DNA from: an uncultured bacterium
GTDB lineage: Bacteria; Pseudomonadota; Gammaproteobacteria; Burkholderiales; Burkholderiaceae_E
Assembly (NCBI GenBank): GCA_903934795.1
Contig: CAIZPE010000122.1
Coordinates: forward strand, 1-45,224
DNA: 45,224 nucleotides
Direction of reading: 5' to 3'
In this document: one piece after another, positions 8,399-17,202 of the stretch
How positions within the stretch are numbered: the first letter of the stretch is position 1
How the letters are laid out: the number at the start of each line of letters is the position of its first letter
Translations under genes and position numbers: made by a program
The notes under the pieces: model-generated
Databases searched by the model: none
Seen by the model: only the letters and a program-made list of their open reading frames with translations
Told to the model about the DNA's origin: nothing

Positions 8399-9475
8399 GT
8401 GCGCATCCTGTTCAAGACCGACTACGACGTCGACATCCGCTGGTACGAGGACCGCTTCGTCGCCCTGTGCTATGCAGCCCTGATCGGCGCGCTGCTTCTT
8501 GCGCCACTGGTCCTGTCCGACTTCATCGTCGGCGAACTCTCGCTGGTCCTGATCTGGGTGGTCGGGGGCCTGGGCATGATGCTGCTGGCCGGCTTCACGG
8601 GTCAGGTCTCGCTCGGCCACGCGGCCTTCGTCGGGATCGGCGCCTACGCCCATGCCTGGTTCCTCAAGACCGGCCTGCCGCTGCCGCTGTCGATCGCGGC
8701 GGGGGGCAGCGTGGCGGCGCTGGTGGGCGTGATGGTCGGCATACCGGCGCTGCGGCTGCATGGCATGTACCTGGCGATCGCCACGCTCTCGATGGCTGCA
8801 ATCGTCGAGCAGATCTTCATCCGGTGGGAATCGGTGACCGGCGGCTTCAGCGGGTTCTCCATGCCGCCGCCCGCCATGTTCGGCTTCGAGTTCGACGGGC
8901 CGAGCTCGTTCTACTACCTGTGCCTGGTGATCACCTTCCTGCTGATGGCCTATGCGGTCAACCTCCTGCGCTCGCCCACCGGCCGCAGCTGGATCGCGGT
9001 GCGTGACAGCGAGATTGCCGCCCAGAGCATGGGCATCCATGTGTCGTCGGCGAAGGTGAGCGCCTTCGCCGTGAGCGCCTTCTACTGCGGCGTGATGGGC
9101 GCGCTGTTCGCGCACAAGGTCGGCTTTCTGGCGCCTGACGCGTTCTCGCCCATGCTCTCCATCCAGCTGCTCATGCTGGTGCTGATCGGCGGCATGGGGT
9201 CACTGCATGGCGCCGTCTTCGGCGCGCTGTTCATCGTGATGCTGCCCACCGGGCTGTCATTCATGAAGACCTGGCTGCCCGAGTCGATTGCACGCCAGCC
9301 CTCGCTCGAGGTGGGCCTCTACGGCCTGCTGCTTGCGTTGTGCGTGCTCTACGAGCCCACCGGCATCAACGGGCGCTGGCAGAAGATCAAGTACTTCTTC
9401 GCGGTGTTCCCCATGTACAAGAAGGCCACCTTCATCCGCCAGAAGGCGTTCATGAAGACGGAGCGCCTGCGGTGA
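8399..9475 (+). CDS. LIV-type ABC transporter permease (LivM-like), operon 1
   Basis: Second permease of the transporter, 358 aa, starting with GTG three bases after the livH stop. Motifs include GLGMMLLAGFTGQVSLGHAA (the LivM G-Q-x-S-x-G-H-A signature), GIPALRLHGMYLAIATLSMA and MLVLIGGMGSLHGAVFGALF. It carries an unusually long polar N-terminus (RILFKTDYDVDIRWYEDRF) and a basic cytosolic tail (FPMYKKATFIRQKAFMKTER). The stop codon overlaps the GTG start of the next gene. Confidence 0.94.
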   Translation: MRILFKTDYDVDIRWYEDRFVALCYAALIGALLLAPLVLSDFIVGELSLVLIWVVGGLGMMLLAGFTGQVSLGHAAFVGIGAYAHAWFLKTGLPLPLSIAAGGSVAALVGVMVGIPALRLHGMYLAIATLSMAAIVEQIFIRWESVTGGFSGFSMPPPAMFGFEFDGPSSFYYLCLVITFLLMAYAVNLLRSPTGRSWIAVRDSEIAAQSMGIHVSSAKVSAFAVSAFYCGVMGALFAHKVGFLAPDAFSPMLSIQLLMLVLIGGMGSLHGAVFGALFIVMLPTGLSFMKTWLPESIARQPSLEVGLYGLLLALCVLYEPTGINGRWQKIKYFFAVFPMYKKATFIRQKAFMKTERLR

Positions 9476-10230
9476 CCTACTTCGCAGCGCAGGGGCTGGG
9501 GATGCGCTTCGGCGGCAACCGGGTGGTCGACGGCGTTGACATCGAGGTGGCGCAGGGCGAGGTCTTCGCCCTGATCGGCCCCAACGGCGCGGGCAAGACC
9601 ACCATCTTCAATCTGATCAGCCGCATCTACAACCCCACCGACGGGCGCATCGTCTTTCGCGACCAGGACATCACCGCCATGCCGGCCCATCAGGTGGCCC
9701 GGCTGGGTATCGCGCGCACCTTCCAGAACATCGAGCTCTTCGAGAACGCCACGCTGCTGCGCAACCTGCTGGTCGGCCGCCATGTGCACACCCGCGGCAA
9801 CCTGATCACCGACGGACTGTTCACGCCCCGCGTGAAGCGCGACGAACTTCGGCACCGCGAGCGGGTCGAGGATGTCATCGATTTCCTCGACCTGCAGCGC
9901 TACCGCGACAAGCCGATCCGCGACCTGCCCTATGGCGTGCGCAAAATCACCGAGATCGCGCGCGCCCTGTGCATGGAACCGAGCCTCATCCTGCTTGACG
10001 AGCCCTCCTCGGGCCTGAACCCCGAGGAAACCGAAGACCTCGCCTTCTGGATCCACGACATCCGCAACCTGCGCGGCATCACGGTGCTGCTGGTGGAGCA
10101 CGACATGCGCCTGGTGAGCGATGTCTCCGACCGGGTGCTGGCCATCAATTCAGGACGCATGCTCGCCCAGGGCACCCCCGCCGAAGTCCTCAACCATCCG
10201 GAAGTGATCCGTGCCTACCTCGGATCCTGA
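9472..10230 (+). CDS. LIV-type ABC transporter ATP-binding protein (LivG-like), operon 1
   Basis: Cytoplasmic ATPase of the transporter, 252 aa, from a GTG at 9472 overlapping the livM stop as GTGA. Walker A is GPNGAGKTTIFNLIS, the Q-loop region has IARTFQNIELFENATLLRNL, the signature LPYGVRKITEIARAL is the divergent type usual in LivG, and Walker B is LILLDEPSSGLNPEE with the H-loop VEHDM. The characteristic LivG insert (RHVHTRGNLITDGLFTP) lies between Q-loop and signature. It overlaps the next gene by 20 bases. Confidence 0.95.
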   Translation: MTYFAAQGLGMRFGGNRVVDGVDIEVAQGEVFALIGPNGAGKTTIFNLISRIYNPTDGRIVFRDQDITAMPAHQVARLGIARTFQNIELFENATLLRNLLVGRHVHTRGNLITDGLFTPRVKRDELRHRERVEDVIDFLDLQRYRDKPIRDLPYGVRKITEIARALCMEPSLILLDEPSSGLNPEETEDLAFWIHDIRNLRGITVLLVEHDMRLVSDVSDRVLAINSGRMLAQGTPAEVLNHPEVIRAYLGS

Positions 10231-11029
10231 CACCTTGGCACCCGGCGGCGAAGCCGCGGCAGCGCCCATGCTGGCGGTGGCCAATCTCGAGACCTACTAC
10301 GGCCCCATCCTGGCCATTCGCGGCGTGAGCTTCGATGTGCCGGAGGGCGAGTTCGTCACCATCCTGGGCGCCAACGGCGCGGGCAAGAGCACCATCCTGA
10401 AGACCATCTGCGGCGTGGTCGATCCGCAAAAGGGCAGTGTCCACTTCCGCGGCGAAGCTATCCACGGCAAGGATCCCGATGCGATCGCCAGAATGGGCAT
10501 CAGCCTGGTCCCCGAGGGCCGCGAGGTCTTCCCCTTCCTCAGCGTGATCGACAACCTGAAGATGGGCGCCTACAACCGCCGCGACGCCGACGGCATCGCC
10601 GCAGACATCGAGCAGGTGTTCGACTACTTCCCGTCGCTGCGCAAGGCCACCCGCCGCGCCGCCATGAGCCTGTCGGGCGGCGAACAGCAGATGCTCGCGA
10701 TCGGCCGGGCGCTGATGGCCCGCCCTCGGGTCATGCTGCTCGACGAGCCCTCGCTCGGCCTTTCACCGCGACTGGTGAGCGAGATCTTCGAGATCCTCAA
10801 GCGCATCAACCGCGAACGCGGACTCACGCTGCTCGTGGTCGAGCAGAACGCCAGCATTGCGCTGCAGTCGGCCCGCATCGGGCATGTCCTCGAGATGGGC
10901 CGTATCGTCATGTCCGACACCACGGCCGCGCTGTCGCAGAAGGAGGATGTGCGGGAGTTCTATCTCGGCCTGAAGGATGCCGGGGTGCGTGGCAAGCGCC
11001 GCTGGAAGAAACGGAAGACCTGGCGATGA
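10211..11029 (+). CDS. LIV-type ABC transporter ATP-binding protein (LivF-like), operon 1
   Basis: Second ATPase of the pair, 272 aa from a GTG at 10211 inside the end of livG; an ATG at 10268, directly before the conserved LAVANLETYYGPILAI, is an alternative start. Walker A GANGAGKSTILKTICG, LVPEGREVFPFLSV, signature LSGGEQQMLAIGRAL, Walker B MLLDEPSLGLSP and H-loop VEQNASIAL all match LivF. A basic tail (GVRGKRRWKKRKTWR) extends beyond the usual end. The stop overlaps the ligase start (ATGA). Confidence 0.95.
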   Translation: MPTSDPDTLAPGGEAAAAPMLAVANLETYYGPILAIRGVSFDVPEGEFVTILGANGAGKSTILKTICGVVDPQKGSVHFRGEAIHGKDPDAIARMGISLVPEGREVFPFLSVIDNLKMGAYNRRDADGIAADIEQVFDYFPSLRKATRRAAMSLSGGEQQMLAIGRALMARPRVMLLDEPSLGLSPRLVSEIFEILKRINRERGLTLLVVEQNASIALQSARIGHVLEMGRIVMSDTTAALSQKEDVREFYLGLKDAGVRGKRRWKKRKTWR

Positions 11030-12825
11030 GCGACCCGACCGTCGAGGGATGCGACACCATCCCCACGCTCTTCTGGAAGCAGTGCCTGGCGCGTGGTTCG
11101 GCCACTGCCATGCGCGAGAAGGACTTCGGCATATGGCAGTCGGTGAGCTGGTCGCAGTTCGGCGAGCGCGCGCGCCGGGTGGGCATCGCCCTGCACCGGT
11201 TAGGGCTGCAGCGCGGTGATGTCGTGTCCATCCTGTCGGAAAACAACCCCGAGTGGCTGTACACCGACCTCGGCGTCATCGGCATGGGCGGCATCACCAG
11301 CGGCGTCTACACCACCGACTCCGCCCGCCAGGTGGAGTACCTGGTCAACGACAGCCGCAGCCGCTTCTTCTTTGCCGAGAACGAGGAGCAGCTCGACAAG
11401 ATCCTCGAGGTGCGCGAACGCTGCCCCAGCCTGCTGAAGATCATCATCTACGACACCGAAGGCCTGGAGGATTTCCGCGACCCCGGCGTGATGAGCTTCG
11501 AGGCGCTGCTGGCCATGGGCGAGGGCGACGAGGCGCTGTGGGAGGAGCAGGTCAGCCTGGCGCGCCCCGACGACGGCGCCATCCTGATCTACACCTCGGG
11601 CACCACCGGCCCGCCCAAGGGTGCGCTGATGTCACATCGGAACATGATGTTTCAGCTCTCGGTGAGCGACAGCTTCTGCACGCTCACCCCGCAGGATCAG
11701 CTGCTCTCGTTCCTGCCGCTATGCCACATCGCCGAGCGCAAGTTCAGCGTGATGTACGCGATCAAGACCGGCGCGACCATCAACTTCGCCGAGCAGCCCG
11801 ACACCGTGCCCGAGAACATCCGCGAAGTGGCACCCACGTTCTTTTTCGCGGTGCCCCGGGTCTGGGAGAAGTTCTACTCCGAGATCTCGATCCGGATGGC
11901 TGATGCGATAGGGATCGGACGCTGGGCCTACTCGCTGGCGCTGTCCCTGGGCTACCGCATCGCCGATCGCAAGCTCGCCGGCCAACCGGTGGGCGCGGGC
12001 CTGAAGCTCGCCTTCCGCATCGCCGACCGGCTGGTCCTGCGCAACATCAAGATCTGGCTGGGGCTCGACCGTACCCGGCTGATGGGCACCGGTGCCGCGC
12101 CGGTGTCGCCGGAGCTGATCCGCTGGTATCTCGCCCTGGGGCTCGAGATGCGCGAGATCTACGGCCAGACGGAGTGCTGCGGCCTGGCCACGGTGATGCC
12201 CGAGCACAAGAAGCTGGGCACCGTGGGCCGCGCGCTGCCGGGCACCGAAGTTCGCATCTCGGAGCGGGGCGAGATCCTGATCCGGGGGCCGCATGTCTTC
12301 AAGGGCTACCTCAACCAGCCGCAGAAGACCGCCGAAACCGTGATTGACGGCTGGCTTCACACCGGCGATGTCGGCGAGATCGACACCGAGGGCTATGTGA
12401 AGATCACCGACCGCCTGAAGGACATCATCATCACTGCGGGCGGCAAGAACATCACGCCCTCGGAGATCGAGAACCAGCTGAAGTTCTCGCCCTACATCTC
12501 CGATGCCGTGGTGATCGGCGACCGGCGCAAGTACCTTACCTGCCTGGTGATGATCGACCACGAGAATGTCGCGCAGTACGCGCAGGACCGCAGCGTCCCC
12601 TTCACCAACTATGCCTCGCTGTGCGCGACCACGGAGGTGCGGGCGCTCATCGCCGGGGAGATCGAGAAGGTCAATCGCGCGGTCGCCCGCGTCGAGTCGA
12701 TCAAGGACTTCCGGCTGATCGACCGGCTGCTCACCGCCGAGGACGAGGAACTCACCCCCACCATGAAGCTCAAGCGTTCCTTCGTGAACACCCGGTACGC
12801 CGATCTGATCGAGGACATGTACTGA
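11026..12825 (+). CDS. AMP-forming acyl-CoA synthetase (long-chain/FadD15-like class)
   Basis: Adenylate-forming ligase that would convert the imported carboxylic acid to its CoA thioester. The 599 aa show the P-loop YTSGTTGPPKGALMSH, the A5 motif YGQTECCGL, the A7/A8 region HTGDVGEIDTEGYVKITDRL followed by KDIIITAGGKNITPSEIE, and the catalytic-lysine region PTMKLKRS near the C-terminus. Length and motif style resemble bacterial long-chain or bile-acid-type acyl-CoA synthetases more than benzoate-CoA ligases; substrate class is inference. It is translationally coupled to livF (ATGA) and followed by the binding-protein gene, so uptake and activation are probably linked. Confidence 0.92.
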   Translation: MSDPTVEGCDTIPTLFWKQCLARGSATAMREKDFGIWQSVSWSQFGERARRVGIALHRLGLQRGDVVSILSENNPEWLYTDLGVIGMGGITSGVYTTDSARQVEYLVNDSRSRFFFAENEEQLDKILEVRERCPSLLKIIIYDTEGLEDFRDPGVMSFEALLAMGEGDEALWEEQVSLARPDDGAILIYTSGTTGPPKGALMSHRNMMFQLSVSDSFCTLTPQDQLLSFLPLCHIAERKFSVMYAIKTGATINFAEQPDTVPENIREVAPTFFFAVPRVWEKFYSEISIRMADAIGIGRWAYSLALSLGYRIADRKLAGQPVGAGLKLAFRIADRLVLRNIKIWLGLDRTRLMGTGAAPVSPELIRWYLALGLEMREIYGQTECCGLATVMPEHKKLGTVGRALPGTEVRISERGEILIRGPHVFKGYLNQPQKTAETVIDGWLHTGDVGEIDTEGYVKITDRLKDIIITAGGKNITPSEIENQLKFSPYISDAVVIGDRRKYLTCLVMIDHENVAQYAQDRSVPFTNYASLCATTEVRALIAGEIEKVNRAVARVESIKDFRLIDRLLTAEDEELTPTMKLKRSFVNTRYADLIEDMY

Positions 12826-12831
12826 AACCGC

Positions 12832-12861
12832 GCGCAGCGACCGTCCGCGGACGGCGTGCGC
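12832..12861. other. Strong hairpin between the ligase and binding-protein genes
   Basis: A perfect 14-base palindrome CCGTCCGCGGACGG (12841-12854) lies inside an outer pair GCGCA (12832-12836) and TGCGC (12857-12861). No T tract follows, so it is not a classic terminator. Sitting 7 bases after the ligase stop and 74 bases before the binding-protein ATG, it could stabilise or process the mRNA so that the binding protein is made in excess. This role is inference. Confidence 0.5.
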
Positions 12862-12934
12862 TGAACACCTTTCCCAGCGCTCCATCAACCCACGGGCCAT
12901 AACCGCCCGATCATCGACACACCAGGAGAAACTC

Positions 12935-14122
12935 ATGGGTGCCTACCGCAGTGCTTCAATCCTCGCAGCGGCCCTGATCGGGCTGGCCCCGGGCGCGCAG
13001 GCCCAGGAGGTGGTCTGGAAGACGCAGGGGGTGACCAAGGACGAGATCGTCCTGGGCATCCATACCGATCTGTCCAGCGTGGCCGCCACATTCGGCGTGC
13101 CCTCCTCCAACGCCATCCGGATGCGGGTGGACGAGATCAACGCCGCAGGCGGCATCCATGGCCGCAAGATCCGCCTGGTGGTCGAGGACAACCAGTACCA
13201 GGTGCCACGCGCGGTGCAGGTGGCCAACAAGCTGATCAATTCCGACAAGGTGTTCGCGATCATCGGGGCGGCCGGCACGCCGATGAACAACGCGGTGCTG
13301 CCTGCGCAGCTCAAGGCGGGTGTGCCCAACCTGTTCCCGATCAGCTGGGCTCGCGGCATGGGGGAACCGGTCCATCCGCTGAAATTCGGCATCTACACCT
13401 CGTACCCCGACCAGATCCGGGGTGCGGTCAAGCACATGGTCGAGAAGAACGGCAAGAAGGCCGTCTGCGCGATGTACCAGGACACCGACTTCGGCCGCGA
13501 GATCTATCACGCGACCATCGCACAGCTGAAGTTCATGAACATGGATCTGGTGGCGGCCACCTCGCACCGCCCCACCGAGACCGACTTCACGGTGGCGATC
13601 AACAAGCTGCGCGACGCCAAGTGCGATCTGATCGCGATGGGCACGATCGTGCGCGACACGATCATCCCCTACACGACCGCCCGCAAGATCGGCTGGAACA
13701 CGGTCGATTTCGTCGGTACCTCGGCGTCGTATGACCTCGCGATCTCCTCGGTGGAGGGCGGCGCCACTGACGGCTACATGACCGTGGGCTTCTTCGATGT
13801 GCCCTCCGAGAAAACCGCCTCGCCGGCGGCGGCAGCCTGGATGAAGCGCTATCGCGAGCGCTTCAACCTCGAGCCCACCATCCAGGCGGCGCTGGGATTC
13901 ACCATGATGGACATCGTCGCGCAGGCGCTGCAGAAGGCCGGCAAGGATCTGACCACGCGTTCGCTGGTCAACGCTCTCGAGCAGGTGCGCAGCTACCAGG
14001 ACGGCTTCGGCGGTCCGGAACAGAGCCTCGGCGCCGAGCAGCACTACACCTCGCGCGCATCGGTCCTCTACAAGGTGCAGGGTCGGCAGTGGGTCCGGGT
14101 CGGCCCGGTGCCCAAGCCCTGA
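12935..14122 (+). CDS. LIV-type ABC transporter periplasmic substrate-binding protein, operon 1
   Basis: Ligand-binding receptor (type I periplasmic fold, LivK/HAAT family), 395 aa. It has a Sec signal peptide (SASILAAALIGLAPGAQAQ) with cleavage after AQA. Conserved features are KDEIVLGIHTDLSSVAATFG at the domain start, INAAGGIHGRKIRLVVEDNQ, and a conserved acidic and aromatic set such as YQDTDFGRE and TETDFTVAINKLRDA. AGGAGA precedes the ATG. Placing the receptor after the permeases, ATPases and ligase is unusual; receptors are more often the first gene. The ligand is unknown. Confidence 0.94.
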   Translation: MGAYRSASILAAALIGLAPGAQAQEVVWKTQGVTKDEIVLGIHTDLSSVAATFGVPSSNAIRMRVDEINAAGGIHGRKIRLVVEDNQYQVPRAVQVANKLINSDKVFAIIGAAGTPMNNAVLPAQLKAGVPNLFPISWARGMGEPVHPLKFGIYTSYPDQIRGAVKHMVEKNGKKAVCAMYQDTDFGREIYHATIAQLKFMNMDLVAATSHRPTETDFTVAINKLRDAKCDLIAMGTIVRDTIIPYTTARKIGWNTVDFVGTSASYDLAISSVEGGATDGYMTVGFFDVPSEKTASPAAAAWMKRYRERFNLEPTIQAALGFTMMDIVAQALQKAGKDLTTRSLVNALEQVRSYQDGFGGPEQSLGAEQHYTSRASVLYKVQGRQWVRVGPVPKP

Positions 14123-14136
14123 GCCACGCCCATCCG

Positions 14137-14142
14137 AAGGAG
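14137..14142 (+). promoter_or_regulatory. Ribosome binding site that sets a TTG start
   Basis: AAGGAG lies six bases before the TTG at 14149. No ATG or GTG is available between this site and the conserved SDR nucleotide-binding motif, so the site decides the start of the SDR gene. Confidence 0.7.
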
Positions 14143-14148
14143 TCTGCC

Positions 14149-15012
14149 TTGCAAGATCGCTCTGTCCTGATCACCGGCTCGGCCAGCGGCATCGGCCGCG
14201 CCGCCTGCGAGCGCTTCCTGAGCGCGGGTTGGCGGGTGGTGGCGGCCGACTACAACGCCAGTGCCGGCGAGGCGCTCGCCCGGGAGTGGTCGTCGGCGTT
14301 TCCCGCCACCGATGGCAGGCCCCGGATCCGCTTCGTGCGCGCCGATGTCAGCCTGGAAGCCGATGTCGAGGCCGCGGTGGCGGCTGCCCGGGAGCTCGGC
14401 GGCCGGCTCGACTGCGTCATCAACAATGCCGGCGTCGGTGGCGCGTTCGGACCCATCGACGAGATCTCGGTGGCCGATTTCGACTACACCTTCGCGGTGC
14501 TCATGCGCGGCGTGTTTCTCGGCACCAAGCACGCGGTCCGCGTGTTCAAGGCCCAGGGCGATGGCGGCTGCATCATCAACACCGGCTCGATCGCCGGCAT
14601 CAGCGGCGGCAGCGGCCCGCAGACCTACTCGGCCGCGAAGGCGGCGGTGCTGAACTTCACCCGCGCCACCGCGCTCGAACTGGCGCCGCGGCGCATCCGG
14701 GTGAACAGCGTCTCACCGGGGGTGATCCGCACGCCGCTGTCCGAGTCCGGCAAGCAGGACGTGGGCGCCGCCATGGCGGGCTTCCAGCCCTGGCCTGGCA
14801 CCGGGGAGCCCGACCACATCGCCCGGGTGATGGAATTTCTCGCCGGTGACGGTGCGGAGTTCATCACCGGCGAAAACATCGTGGTCGACGGTGGTCTGCT
14901 TGCGGGTGGCGCGCGGCTCGATGACCGGATCGGCGGCAACCCGGCCATGCGCAATCTGGTGGGTGTGAACCGGGGGTCCACCGGCGAGCGGCACGCCTGG
15001 CGCAAGCTCTGA
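14149..15012 (+). CDS. Short-chain dehydrogenase/reductase, last gene of LIV operon 1
   Basis: NAD(P)-dependent oxidoreductase of the classical SDR family, 287 aa from a TTG with a good ribosome site. The cofactor loop is TGSASGIG (residues about 9-16), the structural motif NNAG, the catalytic Ser region NTGSIAGISGG and the catalytic YSAAK. The C-terminus ends in ENIVVDGGLLAGGARLDDRI plus about 25 further residues (NPAMRNLVGVNRGSTGERHA), longer than typical FabG-type SDRs. It follows the binding-protein gene by 26 bases, so it likely belongs to the same catabolic operon; substrate unknown. It is convergent with the next SDR gene. Confidence 0.93.
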   Translation: MQDRSVLITGSASGIGRAACERFLSAGWRVVAADYNASAGEALAREWSSAFPATDGRPRIRFVRADVSLEADVEAAVAAARELGGRLDCVINNAGVGGAFGPIDEISVADFDYTFAVLMRGVFLGTKHAVRVFKAQGDGGCIINTGSIAGISGGSGPQTYSAAKAAVLNFTRATALELAPRRIRVNSVSPGVIRTPLSESGKQDVGAAMAGFQPWPGTGEPDHIARVMEFLAGDGAEFITGENIVVDGGLLAGGARLDDRIGGNPAMRNLVGVNRGSTGERHAWRKL

Positions 15013-15063
15013 CCAGGCCAGGACCCTCGCCATCGCGCAGCCTCACCGGCCCCGCGACCCGGC

Positions 15064-15819
15064 TCAGTTCATGACCGTACCGCCGTCCACCGCAATGGTC
15101 TGGCCGGTCACGAAGCGCGAGTCATCCGAGAGCAGCCAGCGCACGGTGCCGGCCACATCGGCACTCTCCAGATTGCGGGTGATCGCCTGGCCGGCGGCGA
15201 TGGTCTTGAGCGCGGTCTCGTGCTTTTCGCCAAAGAACTCGCGGGTGCCCTCGGTCTTCACCGCCGAGGGCGCGATCGCATTGACGCGGATGTTGGCGCG
15301 GCCGAGTTCGCGGGCAAGACCCCGGGTCAGGCCGATCACCGCCGCCTTCGAAGTGGTGTAGTGCAGCGCATAGGGCAGACCGTAGAGCGCCGCCAGTGAA
15401 CTGATGTTCACGATGCTGCCCCCGCCGGCATCACGCATGCCGGCATAGACGGCCCGGCAGCAGTTCCAGATGCCTTTGACATTCACCGTCATGGCGGCGT
15501 CCCACTCGCCCTCGTCGATCTGATCGAAGCGCCCGCCCTTGAGGGTGGCGTAGAGCGCGGCATTGTTCACCAGCCCGTCGATGCGTCCGAAGGCCGCCAG
15601 CGCGGCGGCAGCCATCGCGTCCACCGAGGCGCGGTCAGCGACATCGACCGTGGCCGCGATGGCGCGCTCGCGACGGGCGCCGAGTGCCGCAAGCGTCTCC
15701 TCGCAGGAGGCCCGGTCGGCGGCGACCGCAAAGCCGCCCTGCTCGACCACATCGATCACATACTGGCGCCCGATGCCGCGTGCCGCACCAGTGACGATCA
15801 CCACCTTGCCATTCAGCAT
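15064..15819 (-). CDS. Short-chain dehydrogenase/reductase (FabG-like)
   Basis: NAD(P)-dependent oxidoreductase, 251 aa. The motifs are TGAARGIG at the N-terminus, DVADRAS, NNAALYATL, the catalytic Ser region NISSLAALYG, catalytic YTTSK and a C-terminus ending TGQTIAVDGGTVMN. It is transcribed alone on the minus strand, convergent with the preceding SDR (51-base gap) and divergent from LIV operon 2 (260-base gap). It may oxidise a hydroxylated intermediate of either neighbouring operon. The two SDRs differ clearly in sequence and are not a recent duplication. Confidence 0.94.
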   Translation of the reverse strand: MLNGKVVIVTGAARGIGRQYVIDVVEQGGFAVAADRASCEETLAALGARRERAIAATVDVADRASVDAMAAAALAAFGRIDGLVNNAALYATLKGGRFDQIDEGEWDAAMTVNVKGIWNCCRAVYAGMRDAGGGSIVNISSLAALYGLPYALHYTTSKAAVIGLTRGLARELGRANIRVNAIAPSAVKTEGTREFFGEKHETALKTIAAGQAITRNLESADVAGTVRWLLSDDSRFVTGQTIAVDGGTVMN

Positions 15820-16079
15820 GTCAGGCTCCGAACCCAGGCCGGCTGGCGCTGGAGAAAAAGGGAAATGGTTGCCGCACGATCATTCTATTCAGGTGTCATC
15901 AGACCGCGCATAAGCAAGTTCGTTTCCTGCATACGCGCGCCCCATCCGGCACGCGAGGGCCGGTGCTATATTCCACAAGACCCCGACACGCCCACGGCAG
16001 GCGCATCACCGTCGCCCGGCAGCATCCGGCGCACCCACCGCGGTCGGGCCCATCCGTTCATCTTCCCGGGAGCATCGTC
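15820..16079. promoter_or_regulatory. Divergent intergenic region between the SDR gene and LIV operon 2
   Basis: This 260-base region should hold both promoters. On the plus strand TATATT (15967-15972) is a good -10 box but has no recognisable -35 hexamer at 16-18 bases, which suggests an activator-dependent promoter. On the minus strand TAGAAT (15887-15882) is a good -10 box, again without a clear -35. The rest is GC-rich without obvious repeats. GGGAG precedes the binding-protein ATG. Confidence 0.4.
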
Positions 16080-17189
16080 ATGACACTGCTTCGATCCCTG
16101 TTCGCGGCCGCAGCACTCGCCGCGGCCAGCGTCAGCGCCTTCGCGCAGGATCTTTTCGTCGGCTATCAGTTGCCCCTCACCGGCACGCAATCGCAATACG
16201 GCGAGGTCTTCCGCAATGCCGCCACCCTGCAGCTCGAGAAGTTCAACGCCGCCGGTGGCGTGGGCGGGCGCAAGGTCCAGATCGTCTACGAAGACTCCAA
16301 GTCCGATCCCAAGGAGGCGGTGAACATCGCCCGCAAGTTCGTCGACGACAAGCGCATCATCGCCGTGCTCGGCGACTTCGCCAGCGGCCCCTCGATGGCA
16401 GCCGGCGAGGTCTATGGCAAGGCAGGCATGCCCCAGCTGAGCCAGACCGCCTCGCATCCGGACTTTCTCAAGGTGTCGAACTGGCAGTTCCGCAACATCA
16501 CCACCCAGGCGCAGGAAGGCCCCTTCAATGCGAAGTGGCTGCGCGACAGCGGCGTGAAGACCGTGGCGGTGATCGGCCTGCAGAACGACTGGGGCCTGTC
16601 GGCCACCGGGGAATTCACCAAGGCCTTCGAGGCGCTCGGCGGCAAGGTCACCAGCACCGAGCTGTTCAACCCGGGCGCGCGCGACTTCAAGGCCATCCTC
16701 ACCAAGGTCTCGCAGGGCAAGCCCGAGGCGATCTACTTCGCGATGTTCTACGAGGAGGGCGCACTCATCCTGCAGCAGGTCAGGCAGCTCAATGTCAACG
16801 CGCGTCTCTACTCGGCATCGCCCTTTTACGCACCCAAGCTGATCGAGCTTGCCGGCCCGGCAGCCGAGGGCGTGCTGCTGTCCACCACCTTTGTGGCCGA
16901 GAGCCCCTCGCCGGCAGTCAAGGCCTTCGTCGACGAATACAAGCGACGCTTCGGCAGCGACCCCAACCAGTTCGCCGCCCAGGCCTTCGACGCGGTCGGC
17001 ATCATGCTCGACGCCCTCAAGCGCACGGGCCCCGGTGCCACGCGCGCCCAGATCCGCGATGCGCTGGCGGCCACCGCGAACTATCCGGGGGTGACCGGCA
17101 GCACCACCTTCGACAAGGCAACCCGCGAGCCGAACAAGACGCTGTCCAAGCTGCAGATCAAGGACGGCAGGTTCGTCAGCGCCCAGTAA
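16080..17189 (+). CDS. LIV-type ABC transporter periplasmic substrate-binding protein, operon 2
   Basis: Receptor of the second transporter, 369 aa from the ATG at 16080. The Sec signal peptide is LFAAAALAAASVSAFAQ, followed directly by DLFVGYQLPLTGTQSQYGEV, the typical start of the type I binding fold. FNAAGGVGGRKVQIVYEDSK, VLGDFASGPSMAAGEVYGKA and TANYPGVTGSTTFDKATREP are typical of the family. The first gene of a receptor-H-M-G-F operon, the usual order, in contrast to operon 1. The ligand is unknown; relatives bind branched-chain amino acids, amides or aromatic acids. Confidence 0.94.
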   Translation: MTLLRSLFAAAALAAASVSAFAQDLFVGYQLPLTGTQSQYGEVFRNAATLQLEKFNAAGGVGGRKVQIVYEDSKSDPKEAVNIARKFVDDKRIIAVLGDFASGPSMAAGEVYGKAGMPQLSQTASHPDFLKVSNWQFRNITTQAQEGPFNAKWLRDSGVKTVAVIGLQNDWGLSATGEFTKAFEALGGKVTSTELFNPGARDFKAILTKVSQGKPEAIYFAMFYEEGALILQQVRQLNVNARLYSASPFYAPKLIELAGPAAEGVLLSTTFVAESPSPAVKAFVDEYKRRFGSDPNQFAAQAFDAVGIMLDALKRTGPGATRAQIRDALAATANYPGVTGSTTFDKATREPNKTLSKLQIKDGRFVSAQ

Positions 17190-17202
17190 GGCCGGCTCAC
17201 CG

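Noticed and set aside
7199-9115. A 638-codon minus-strand frame opposite livH and livM
   Set aside because: Its translation is a low-complexity mix of His, Asp, Gln and Arg, the mirror of hydrophobic permease codons; both sense genes are well conserved.
14149-15819. The two neighbouring SDR genes as a recent inverted duplication
   Set aside because: They share only family motifs; lengths, active-site context (YSAAK versus YTTSK) and C-termini differ.
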